From: JBMFVE01 sp049966155
Lineage (GTDB): Bacteria > Bacteroidota > Ignavibacteria > Kryptoniales > JAKASW01
Length of the DNA stretch: 25,343 nt
NCBI GenBank assembly: GCA_049966155.1
Contig: JBMFVE010000020.1
Location: 1-25,343 of the forward strand
Direction of reading: 5' to 3'
The notes beneath the pieces are model-generated. The model was not told the origin of the DNA, searched no databases, and was given only the letters and a program-made list of their open reading frames with translations. This document shows positions 1-6,901 of this stretch, piece after piece (within the stretch, counting starts at the first letter, position 1; each line of letters begins with the position of its first letter). The translations under genes and the position numbers were made by a program.

Positions 1-2
1 GC

Positions 3-320
3 TTGGATCGCCCACAATATTGTGGTGGCTTCGAAGAAATGTATCGCTCTCTTGAGAAGATACCGTACTTGCAATTTGAACTGCTGCTAGGGTACCTTGA
101 ACTTCGGGGCCAGAAAAAGCTGCATGCCGCAGTTGGTTTCTTTCTCGAACAACACAGGGAGCAATTCCATGTCGAAGAATCATTCCTCCATATCCTTGAG
201 AGGAACAAACCTTCGACGCCCATGTATTGGGACCGTTCGAACAAAGGCGGTAGCTATATCAGGCGTTGGAACCTCGTGGTGCCGAAAATGGTAGCAGAGC
301 GAAGCTGGGAGGAATTTTGA
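3..320 (+). CDS. AbiEi-type antitoxin, C-terminal part (cut by window edge)
   Basis: This is the 3' end of a gene that opens upstream of the window; the frame is open to base 3 and no convincing start lies inside. In AbiE type IV systems the antitoxin represses its own operon through an N-terminal winged helix and counteracts the nucleotidyltransferase toxin. The visible 105 residues resemble the C-terminal domain of AbiEi-like proteins: 'GYLELRGQKK', 'GFFLEQHREQF', 'YWDRSNKGGSYIRRWNLVVP' and a closing 'RSWEEF'. The assignment rests on recalled family resemblance and on the next gene, whose N-terminus matches the AbiEii toxin and whose ATG overlaps this stop codon by one base (ATGA). The visible part of the antitoxin shows no frameshift, although its partner toxin is broken. 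The DNA-binding half cannot be judged. Confidence 0.68.
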   Translation: MDRPQYCGGFEEMYRSLEKIPYLQFELLLGYLELRGQKKLHAAVGFFLEQHREQFHVEESFLHILERNKPSTPMYWDRSNKGGSYIRRWNLVVPKMVAERSWEEF

Positions 321-761
321 TGTTTTCAAAAGAATACCTCGAAAAGTTACATCAGAGGACTGGCTTCCCGGCAGAAAGTCTGCAAAAGCAAATGACACTT
401 ATGGACGTGCTGCGAGAAATGAGCCGACATTTTCGGAGTCACGAGCAAGTTGGATTGGCGAAAGATAGACTTTAGCACAATCGATAATATCGATCAGAAA
501 ATGATTAATGAAGAGTTAGCACCGCTCCTCAAGCAAGACGAAGTGCCAAACCTTAAGCAAATGAAATCGAACGCGAAGGAAATCCTGGCTGCTATCCTCA
601 ACTACACTGAGAATGAAAAGAAGTTCCTGGATAGGTTTCTCGACGACGGTCGATACGAGCCGGAATTGTTGTTCAATAACGAGCAAGCTCAGCTTGTGAA
701 AAATCACCCTGCTGTCCTGTGGAAACTTCAGAATTTAAGAAAATTCAAAGGCCTGAATTAG
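320..761 (+). pseudogene. AbiEii-type nucleotidyltransferase toxin, internally deleted and frameshifted
   Basis: AbiEii toxins are nucleotidyltransferases of about 280-300 residues. Here two fragments remain. From the ATG at 320 a frame encodes about 40 residues of a typical N-terminus ('MFSKEYLEKLHQRTGF', then 'LMDVLREMSRH') and stops at 475. A different frame, open through about 450-761, encodes a typical C-terminus: 'DFSTIDNID', 'EELAPLLK', 'ILNYTENEKKFLDRF', 'GRYEPELLF' and 'HPAVLWKLQNLRKF'. The section that should follow the N-terminus, with the glycine-rich 'KGGTAL' motif and the Asp-x-Asp metal site, is absent. Roughly 150 codons are missing, and the ends are joined out of frame near 425-455. 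The toxin is therefore very probably dead. A TTG at 450 could start a 103-residue C-terminal peptide, but no ribosome site supports it. The family call is recognition by eye; the broken structure is read directly. Confidence 0.72.
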
Positions 762-1248
762 TGATCGCAGAACCAGAAATCTGAAAATACCCACATGCAA
801 CGAAGCCTTTCTGAGACATGTCGTTGTCTTAGTCTTTTTGTTGGTGCCAGTTTCTCTCGCTCAGCAAACGCCTCCTTAAGACCCAGGCTCATGATTGATA
901 ATGGCTCACTATATGTTTCCAGAGACTTCCCTGATTTTTGTTCAATTGGCCTCCAGCACACAAGAACGTCAGTTCGTTATCCTCAAAAAACTGCCGCAAC
1001 ATCATTACATCCCCCTATATCGGATTTCATGCATTAACATTGTTCCTTTACAGGTTGAACAGCTCTTAATTCACACCGTGAACATTTTAAAACTTAGCTT
1101 CGGGCTTGTATGGTGACCTGAATGAGCCGGGTGGAACCTATTGTGTTTCGGAATCGTTGAAAATAACAGACAAAGCAGTCTGAAAATAGAAACTATTGAT
1201 GTTTGAAATGAAAGGCATCTCAGTTAGAAGAGTGATGTCTGCAAAATT
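762..1248. other. Gene-free stretch between the decayed AbiE locus and the NADH dehydrogenase
   Basis: I find no convincing gene, tRNA or strong repeat in this 487-base stretch. Several short frames are open on both strands, but none resembles a known protein. One frame around 799-879 encodes a hydrophobic run followed by a plausible signal-peptidase site ('VFLLVPVSLAQQTPP') and then stops. It could be the start of a decayed exported-protein gene. The promoter of the 1249 gene should lie in the last ~150 bases, but I could not assign its elements. Confidence 0.5.
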
Positions 1249-2499
1249 ATGCGTAAACCAAAAGATAAAAACAACAAGCCGACTCTTGTCATTCTTGGAA
1301 CTGGCTTTGCGTCATACAGTCTGCTGAAAAATATAGATTGCGATTTCTATAATGTTGTTGTCATAAGTCCTAGAAATTACTTTCTATTCACACCGCTCCT
1401 TCATAGTTCAACTGTAGGGACTGTAGAGTTCAGAAGCATAATAGAGCCTGTTCGTAAATTGGGAGGATGTATTGAATACTTTCAAGCAGAGTGCATTTCA
1501 ATTGATAGTGAGGGGAATTCAGTATTGTGTAAATCGGGGAATGGCGATAGACTTTTTAAAGTCGCATATGATTTTCTGGTAATCGGAACAGGGGCTGTAA
1601 ACAATACATATGGCATACCTGGTGCAGAGGAGCACGCACTTTTTCTCAAGGAGCTTCCTGATGCGCGCAAAATCCGCCGTAAAATTTTGACTCAGTTTGA
1701 GCAAGCGAGTGTTCCAGAACTAACCGAAGCTGAAAGGAAGCAAATGCTGAGCTTCGTGGTAGTGGGTGGAGGCCCGACCGGGGTGGAGTTTGCTGCTGAA
1801 CTGAACGATTTAATAGAACGTGAAGTTAGAACTACCTACCCAAAGTTGTTTAAGTTGGCCGGCATTACACTTTTAGAAGCGAGCAGTCACATATTGAGCG
1901 CTTTTGATCGGAATTTAGCAGAATACACCCTGAGGTTGTTCGAGAGAAAACATATAAACGTGATTAGAGGGGTACCTGTGATAGAGGTTCGAAAGGATTC
2001 GGTCGTCTTACGGGATGGCAGGATAATTTCATATGGCATTCTCGTCTGGTCAACAGGCATCGGGCCCACAAAACTGGTGAAGGATATGACGTTTCTTAAA
2101 GATAGATTGGAGAGGATACTTACTGATAATTTCCTCAGAGTTATTGGTACAAAAAATATTTTTGCTGCTGGCGACTGTGCAACGATAAAAAATAGGCCTC
2201 TTCCCGCCACAGCTCAAATTGCTCAACAGGAAGGGCTTTATCTTGCAAAATATTTAAACAGGTTAGCAAAAGGAAAGAAGATTAAAGAATTTCGTGACAG
2301 GAACATGGGGATGCTTGCGTACATTGGCAGCCGAAGAGCATTACTTGATTTACCGAAAGTCAAAGGGAAAGGGTTTGGAGCATATCTATTATGGAGATCA
2401 ATCTACCTGACAAAGCTCATCAGCATCCGAAATAAGATTCTGGTGCTAATGGATTGGTTCAAAGCTATAGTGTTTGGCAGAGATTTAAGTATTTTGTGA
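1249..2499 (+). CDS. ndh: Type II NADH:quinone oxidoreductase (NDH-2)
   Basis: A single-subunit FAD enzyme that would pass electrons from NADH to membrane quinone without pumping protons. The 416 residues fit the family. The N-terminal FAD-binding loop is at 15-22 ('ILGTGFAS', third Gly of GxGxxG replaced by Ser), followed by 'ISPRNYFLFTPLL', a hallmark of NDH-2 including the yeast enzymes. The second, NADH-binding Rossmann loop is 'GGGPTGVE' at 173-180. The second FAD contact is 'AAGDCA' at 306-311, followed by the quinone-pocket segment 'AQIAQQEG' at 322-329. The C-terminal ~65 residues are rich in hydrophobic and basic residues ('LLWRSIYLTKLISIRNK'), as expected for the amphipathic membrane anchor. 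No clear Shine-Dalgarno precedes the ATG. The DUF488 gene follows after 21 bases, so the two may be cotranscribed. A related sulfide:quinone reductase is less likely because the quinone motif and C-terminus are NDH-2-like. Confidence 0.9.
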   Translation: MRKPKDKNNKPTLVILGTGFASYSLLKNIDCDFYNVVVISPRNYFLFTPLLHSSTVGTVEFRSIIEPVRKLGGCIEYFQAECISIDSEGNSVLCKSGNGDRLFKVAYDFLVIGTGAVNNTYGIPGAEEHALFLKELPDARKIRRKILTQFEQASVPELTEAERKQMLSFVVVGGGPTGVEFAAELNDLIEREVRTTYPKLFKLAGITLLEASSHILSAFDRNLAEYTLRLFERKHINVIRGVPVIEVRKDSVVLRDGRIISYGILVWSTGIGPTKLVKDMTFLKDRLERILTDNFLRVIGTKNIFAAGDCATIKNRPLPATAQIAQQEGLYLAKYLNRLAKGKKIKEFRDRNMGMLAYIGSRRALLDLPKVKGKGFGAYLLWRSIYLTKLISIRNKILVLMDWFKAIVFGRDLSIL

Positions 2500-2520
2500 T
2501 TTATTGCATCCTATCATGCT

Positions 2521-3066
2521 ATGATTGATGATAAACAAAAATATAACATGCTTTATACAATCGGGCATTCGACTCGAAAGATTGAGGATTTCATTTCAAT
2601 CCTCAGTCACCACGCCATCGACATGATTGCTGACGTGAGGACAATACCCAGGTCACGGTATAATCCACAATTTAATAAAGACGCACTGGCTTATACACTT
2701 AATCAAGCTGGAATAGGGTATGAACATTTTCCGGGACTTGGAGGATTGCGCCATGCACGTCGTGATTCATTGAATTCAGGTTGGCGCAATCTTTCCTTCC
2801 GGGGCTTTGCAGATTATATGCAGACTGAGGAATTCAAGATTGCTCTGGAAGAGCTTATTCATCTTAGCACACGTTTTACCGTTGCGATTATGTGTGCCGA
2901 GGCTGTGCCATGGAGATGCCATCGATCCTTAATTTCTGATGCTTTACTGATCAGGGGATTGAATGTCTATGAAATCATCAGTTTGTCAAATGTCAGGATT
3001 CATAGTCTGACCCCCTGGGCTAGAGTTGTTGGTGAAGATATTACTTATCCTCTGCCGGAGGAGTAA
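2521..3066 (+). CDS. DUF488 family protein
   Basis: A DUF488 protein of 181 residues, or 172 if the second in-frame ATG at 2548 is used. The later start gives 'MLYTIGHSTRKIEDF', which matches how family members usually begin, so 2548 is the likelier start; neither has a clear ribosome site. Family hallmarks are 'TIGHST', 'DVRTIPRSRYNPQFN', 'YEHFPGLGG' and the cysteine/histidine cluster 'CAEAVPWRCHR' with Cys125, Cys133, His134 and Arg135 (numbered from 2521). The function of DUF488 is not established, and the conserved Cys/His cluster only hints at metal binding or redox chemistry. It lies 21 bases after the NADH dehydrogenase and 114 bases before the FNR-type promoter region of the next gene. 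Confidence 0.88.
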   Translation: MIDDKQKYNMLYTIGHSTRKIEDFISILSHHAIDMIADVRTIPRSRYNPQFNKDALAYTLNQAGIGYEHFPGLGGLRHARRDSLNSGWRNLSFRGFADYMQTEEFKIALEELIHLSTRFTVAIMCAEAVPWRCHRSLISDALLIRGLNVYEIISLSNVRIHSLTPWARVVGEDITYPLPEE

Positions 3067-3104
3067 TGCTGGCGAGAATTGTAACTTTTTTAAATTTGAT
3101 TTTT

Positions 3105-3118
3105 TTGATCAATGTCAA
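3105..3118 (+). promoter_or_regulatory. CRP/FNR-type operator (TTGATCAATGTCAA)
   Basis: The 14-mer TTGATCAATGTCAA matches the FNR/DNR consensus TTGAT-N4-ATCAA at nine of ten defined positions, with G for A in the right half. Its centre is at 3111.5. A -10-like TATTTT lies at 3141-3146. A start site near 3153 would put the box at -41.5, the class II activator position. The gene it would serve starts at 3181. Promoter geometry is inference. Confidence 0.55.
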
Positions 3119-3138
3119 GGGAAAGAAAGACACCGTTA

Positions 3139-3157
3139 GTTATTTTGTTTAAATAAC
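3139..3157. repeat. Short inverted repeat overlapping the predicted -10/start region
   Basis: GTTATTT and AAATAAC form a perfect 7-base inverted repeat around a 5-base TGTTT spacer. It overlaps the proposed -10 (3141-3146) and start site of the DUF1858/DUF2249 gene. It could be a repressor operator or simply reflect AT-richness. Confidence 0.3.
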
Positions 3158-3180
3158 ATTCAGGAAGCATGAATTGAATT

Positions 3181-3996
3181 ATGAAAATCAACGGCGATAC
3201 AAATGTTGCCAGACTTCTGGACGAACATCCTGAACTATTGAGCGTTCTGGTGGGAATTTCTCCAAGCTTTAAGAAGCTTGAAAACAGGTTTTTGAGGAAA
3301 ACAATTGCCAGGAGAGTGAAACTTTCAGATGCAGCAAAGATTGCAGGAGTGGATTTGGGACATTTGATTGAAACTTTGAATGCAAAAATAGAGCCTGTTT
3401 CTTCAAGGAGCAGTGAAGAGCCTGAGTTGAATGAATCGGAAGCGTTTGAAGATTATTCAGAAAATTTTGAATATGATGATTCTCAATTTCAGGAAATACT
3501 GGATGTTAGAGGTGACATAGCATCCAACAGGGATCCTTTAAATCGAATAATGCATGCGGCAAAAGATATTAGAGTTGGGAACATTCTGGTTGTCATAAAT
3601 AGTTTTGAACCCATTCCACTTTATGATGTTCTTGGTAAAAAAGGTTTTGTCCATAAGACTGAAAAGCATGGAGAGGATTTTAAAGTACTATTCAAAAGGG
3701 TGTCAGCTGGTGAGACTGTTCAGAAAGAAAAGGGGACTTACGAGGTAAAAGCAACTGAAGTTGATCAAGATGAGAAAGTGGTGGAAATGGATGTCAGGGG
3801 ACTGGAGCCCCCGGAGCCAATGATGAGGATTTTAAAAAAATTGACGACTCTGGAAACCAATGAGATTTTGCTTGTACATCACCATCGTGAGCCTGTATTT
3901 CTTTACGACAAACTTGAAGAGAGAGGCTTCACTGCGGTAGCAAATAAGGTAGGAGATAATCACTACAAGATTGTCATAAGACGAAAAAGTAGCTGA
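3181..3996 (+). CDS. DUF1858-DUF2249-DUF2249 protein
   Basis: A 271-residue soluble protein with three parts. Residues 4-68 are a DUF1858 domain ('NVARLLDEHPELLSVLVG', 'SPSFKKLENRFLRKTIARRVKL', then 'AGVDLGHLIETLN'). An acidic linker covers about 72-105. Two DUF2249 domains follow at about 107-173 and 201-268. The second is canonical: 'DVRGLEPPEP', 'VHHHREPVFLYDKLEERGF' with His233-235, Arg236, Glu237 and Pro238. The first keeps the fold pattern but lacks the His-Arg cluster ('VINSFEPIPLYDVLGKKGF'), so it has probably lost any active or ligand site. In other bacteria DUF2249 genes accompany nitrogen-oxide and respiratory genes, which fits the FNR-type box upstream. The membrane protein starts 54 bases downstream. 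Domain calls are firm; biochemical role is unknown. Confidence 0.88.
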   Translation: MKINGDTNVARLLDEHPELLSVLVGISPSFKKLENRFLRKTIARRVKLSDAAKIAGVDLGHLIETLNAKIEPVSSRSSEEPELNESEAFEDYSENFEYDDSQFQEILDVRGDIASNRDPLNRIMHAAKDIRVGNILVVINSFEPIPLYDVLGKKGFVHKTEKHGEDFKVLFKRVSAGETVQKEKGTYEVKATEVDQDEKVVEMDVRGLEPPEPMMRILKKLTTLETNEILLVHHHREPVFLYDKLEERGFTAVANKVGDNHYKIVIRRKSS

Positions 3997-4050
3997 TGAA
4001 CTTAAAACAGTACTGTCATGCTAAGTTTAAATATAAGCGGGTTAAATTGA

Positions 4051-5328
4051 ATGTCATTTGAACTTGGAGATGCCGCAAAATTGACACCGCCGTTCAGACT
4101 GGTGGCAGCTTACTTTATAACCTCTGTTATTTTCTTCGTCCTCGGGACTTTCTTGACGTTCGTAAATTTCCAGGACTTTCAGGAGTTTTATTTCCAGCCG
4201 CATATACTTGCTGTCACACATACCCTTGCGCTTGGCTGGATAACAATGATTATCTCCGGGGCGGTGTACCAGCTTATTCCTGTAGTATTCAGGATCCGCA
4301 TATTTAGCATTTATATGGCATATATTCAATATTTTCTTTTGACCGGTGGGGCAATCGGCATGATTTATGGCTTTTATGAATTCAACATTGGGGTCGGTTT
4401 TATTGTTTTTGCGTTAATGGCATATACTGCAATTGTAATCTTTGTTTTTAATGTTGTAATGACGCTTTTAAATATAAATGAGTGGAACATTACCGGATAC
4501 CATTTTTTCACGTCAATGATCTTCCTTTTCACAGCAGTATCGATTGGACTTTTGCTTGCTTTAAATTTGCGATATGGCTTCCTGATGGTAAATCACCTTG
4601 AGATACTGAAAATCCACGCACATCTGGCAATTGCCGGGTTTGTAATGATGGTGATCTTCGGCTCAGTTTATCAGCTTATTCCGATGTTTGCATTATCATA
4701 TGATTTTTCGAAATTACCCGGAATGATTGCATATTTTTTGATAGTAATTGGTCTTGTAGGTTATGGGACTGCGATTACTTTTGGAGATAACACAGGACTG
4801 GCAGGTATATTTTCAATTATTACAGCATTGGGTATGTTTTCTTTTTTGTATCAGGTAATAGTCATTTTGAAACACCGTGTTAGAAGAAAGCTCGATGCTG
4901 GTTTAAAACAGACAGTGATTTCGTTTATCTTTCTCGGACTCTCTTCACTTATGTATGTTACATCATCACTATCCAACCAATTACCAGGTGTTACCCCATA
5001 TGCCGCTGCATCTGCCACAGCATTTCTTATTATCTTTGGCTTTATTGGTTCTATAATACTTGGTCAGATGTTGAAAATAGGCCCTTTCCTTGTTTGGTTG
5101 CGCAAATATAGTGCGAAGGTTGGGATTGCAGATGTCCCATCACTCCACGAAATGGTGAATCAGAAGCTTGCATACCTTCAGCTTTTTTTGTGGACTCTGG
5201 CGGTTCCAGTTGCAACAATAGGAATCCTTATTTCAAGCCAGCAGCTGCTTTTTGCAGGAACAGCCGTGATGTTTGTGTCTTCAGTTATTTTTTCTATAGT
5301 CCAGTACAAAGTTTTTGTCAGGAGTTAG
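4051..5328 (+). CDS. Haem-copper-oxidase-like polytopic membrane protein, ligand-poor
   Basis: A 425-residue, very hydrophobic protein with about 12 predicted membrane segments (near residues 17-38, 52-78, 86-108, 114-140, 150-171, 188-212, 224-244, 250-270, 288-306, 318-346, 374-394 and 398-420). A 21-residue helix motif occurs three times at exact 134-residue spacing: His57-Pro77, His191-Pro211 and Phe325-Pro345. The first two share 11 of 21 residues, including 'VYQLIP'. Haem-copper oxidase subunit I has this 4+4+4 pseudo-threefold design, so I place the protein near the cbb3 subunit I/NorB-like/NnrS-like families. It lacks the 'HPEVY' and paired-His copper motifs, and the third repeat has Phe instead of His. 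A normal oxygen- or NO-reducing centre is therefore unlikely; one haem or other cofactor could still bind His57, His189 or His191. The MIP18 gene begins two bases after its stop. Confidence 0.72.
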   Translation: MSFELGDAAKLTPPFRLVAAYFITSVIFFVLGTFLTFVNFQDFQEFYFQPHILAVTHTLALGWITMIISGAVYQLIPVVFRIRIFSIYMAYIQYFLLTGGAIGMIYGFYEFNIGVGFIVFALMAYTAIVIFVFNVVMTLLNINEWNITGYHFFTSMIFLFTAVSIGLLLALNLRYGFLMVNHLEILKIHAHLAIAGFVMMVIFGSVYQLIPMFALSYDFSKLPGMIAYFLIVIGLVGYGTAITFGDNTGLAGIFSIITALGMFSFLYQVIVILKHRVRRKLDAGLKQTVISFIFLGLSSLMYVTSSLSNQLPGVTPYAAASATAFLIIFGFIGSIILGQMLKIGPFLVWLRKYSAKVGIADVPSLHEMVNQKLAYLQLFLWTLAVPVATIGILISSQQLLFAGTAVMFVSSVIFSIVQYKVFVRS

Positions 5329-5330
5329 CT

Positions 5331-5633
5331 ATGGATATTACAAAAGAAGATGTCATAGAAGCATTGAAGGAAGTCCATGATCCCGAGATTGGCATAGATA
5401 TAGTCAACCTGGGTCTGGTATATGATATTGATATTACGGATACTGAGATAAATGTAAAGATGACCCTAACAGCACCTGGTTGTCCACTGAGCCAGAGCAT
5501 CGGAACCTATGTAAAGAATGTGCTTTCGGTGCTTGATATCACAAGGCGAGTCAATTTAGAAATCGTGTGGGAGCCACGCTGGACGCCTGCCAGGATGAGC
5601 GACGAGGCAAAGAGGGAGCTGGGATATATCTAA
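5331..5633 (+). CDS. MIP18/SufT/PaaD-type iron-sulfur assembly protein
   Basis: A 100-residue MIP18-family (DUF59) protein. Such proteins help insert Fe-S clusters into target proteins. The ATG at 5331 is chosen because it lies seven bases after AGGAG (5320-5324), a ribosome site inside the end of the previous gene; the same frame is open further upstream but that part only shadows the membrane protein. Motifs are 'VHDPEIGIDIVNLGLVYDI' at 15-33, 'MTLTAPGCPLSQ' at 44-55 with the conserved Cys51, and 'WEPRWTPARMS' at 80-90, as in stand-alone bacterial SufT-like proteins. Close coupling to the membrane protein suggests that a partner in this operon, or a client elsewhere, needs a metal cluster. 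The precise client is not visible. Confidence 0.88.
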   Translation: MDITKEDVIEALKEVHDPEIGIDIVNLGLVYDIDITDTEINVKMTLTAPGCPLSQSIGTYVKNVLSVLDITRRVNLEIVWEPRWTPARMSDEAKRELGYI

Positions 5634-5750
5634 TCCCGATCGTTAGCCTCGTTTCGTTGCAATTCTCATTTTCTTATTGTAGTTTGCCGTTGGTGTATGC
5701 TGTGGGTCTTATTTAGTTTTTGAATCATTCTAAGGTTCCAGTGTGCCACT

Positions 5751-5766
5751 TTGATTTCCAAATCAA
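5751..5766. promoter_or_regulatory. 16-base perfect palindrome upstream of the Gfo/Idh-MFS operon
   Basis: TTGATTTCCAAATCAA is a perfect inverted repeat ending 61 bases before the 5828 start, inside a 194-base gene gap. TTGAT/ATCAA half sites are separated by six bases rather than the four of FNR boxes, so I call it only a candidate operator for the downstream two-gene unit. The rest of the gap shows no convincing terminator. Confidence 0.35.
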
Positions 5767-5827
5767 GCTTCAAGAGTTTCAGAATTTACTAAAGTACCTC
5801 TAACCGTAAACAAATGGGTTTTTAAAA

Positions 5828-6901
5828 ATGACAATGAAAGATCAAATTGGTGTAGGTGTAATAGGTGTTGGAATTCTCGGTAGGCGTCACACACGTGTCT
5901 ATGCCGAGCAACCAAACGCTAAGCTTGTTGCTCTTGCCGATCATAATCCAGCAAAGGTTGAAGATCTTGCAAAGCAACATGGAGTTCGGTTATTCTCTGA
6001 CTACAGGGAAATGCTCGAGGTGCTTGGTCCAGGCGGCACAGGTGAGCTTCAGGCGGTGAGTGTTGCAACTCCAGATTTTGCACACGGCGATCCTGTACGT
6101 GCAGCCCTTGAAGCTGGAGTCGACGTCCTCGTGGAAAAACCACTGACGATGTCCATTGATGAGGCGAAAGAACTTATTTCAATATCAAAAGGGAAGTCGG
6201 CTGTATTAATGGTAAATTATAGTCAAAGATGGCTACCTGAAAACATCAGAATAAAGGAGTTAATACAGGAAGGTGCCCTCGGGAATATCGCATTTATTGA
6301 ATCACATAAATGGGATACAGCATGGGTTCCCGGCCAGATGATAAAATGGGCAGGCCAGACCACACCAATTCACTTTATGTCAAGTCATGATATTGACCTT
6401 ATTATTGACTGGCTCGGAGACAGGGTAAAATCAGTAAGTGCACTCAAACACCATGGTGTTCTGGATTCCGTGAAAGGTTTGAATAACGTGGTGGATGGTT
6501 ATGTTGCCATATTACAATTCCACCGGGGTACGCTGGTATCACTTCACTCATCATGGATAGAGCCACCTTCATTTCCTGTCATCGCAGATTCTCATCTTGA
6601 GGTCCACGGTAGCAACGGATCAATTTTTCTTGAGGGATCAACCAGGGAAATGAAACTTTATATTGGAAATATGTCTGAAAAAGTGATTTATAGCGGGCCA
6701 TCTACAGCCACTGAAGTTGATGGAAAAATTGAAGGCGCTTTTACAAAATCCCTTCAGGCATTTCTTCGTGCTGTCAAGAGAAGAGAACTTGATACACCAA
6801 CTGCAGCAGCCAGCACGCTGCATGTGGTTCAGGTTCAGGAAGCAATTGTAAGATCTGCAGAAACAGGAGAAACAGTATATTTAAATGCAGGCAATTTATG
6901 A
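5828..6901 (+). CDS. Gfo/Idh/MocA family NAD(P)-dependent oxidoreductase
   Basis: A 357-residue sugar- or cyclitol-type dehydrogenase. The N-terminal Rossmann fold carries 'GVGILG' at 13-18, and the family catalytic-lysine motif is 'EKP' at 103-105 (Lys104). The C-terminal alpha/beta substrate domain contains 'SSHDIDLIIDWLGD' around 185-198. Most family members have Asp-x-x-x-His here; His187 is present, but Phe183 stands where Asp is expected, so the proton-relay residue differs from inositol dehydrogenase. Substrate cannot be named. A second ATG six bases in is an alternative start, and neither has a clear ribosome site. The stop overlaps the start of the MFS gene (ATGA), implying translational coupling and a shared pathway, perhaps uptake and oxidation of the same compound. 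Confidence 0.88.
   Translation: MTMKDQIGVGVIGVGILGRRHTRVYAEQPNAKLVALADHNPAKVEDLAKQHGVRLFSDYREMLEVLGPGGTGELQAVSVATPDFAHGDPVRAALEAGVDVLVEKPLTMSIDEAKELISISKGKSAVLMVNYSQRWLPENIRIKELIQEGALGNIAFIESHKWDTAWVPGQMIKWAGQTTPIHFMSSHDIDLIIDWLGDRVKSVSALKHHGVLDSVKGLNNVVDGYVAILQFHRGTLVSLHSSWIEPPSFPVIADSHLEVHGSNGSIFLEGSTREMKLYIGNMSEKVIYSGPSTATEVDGKIEGAFTKSLQAFLRAVKRRELDTPTAAASTLHVVQVQEAIVRSAETGETVYLNAGNL

Noticed and set aside
3096..3112. TTGAT and ATCAA flanking a T-run, first read as an FNR box
   Set aside because: The half sites are seven bases apart instead of four; the overlapping TTGATCAATGTCAA at 3105-3118 fits the spacing.
4000..4029. ACAGTACTGT palindrome and flanking AACTTA/TAAGTT repeat between the DUF2249 and membrane-protein genes
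   Set aside because: Short repeats in an AT-rich gap with no U-run or known operator match; could be chance.
5190..5330. Upstream extension of the MIP18 frame
   Set aside because: It lies entirely inside the membrane-protein gene and does not resemble the family, while the 5331 ATG has a ribosome site and a canonical N-terminus.
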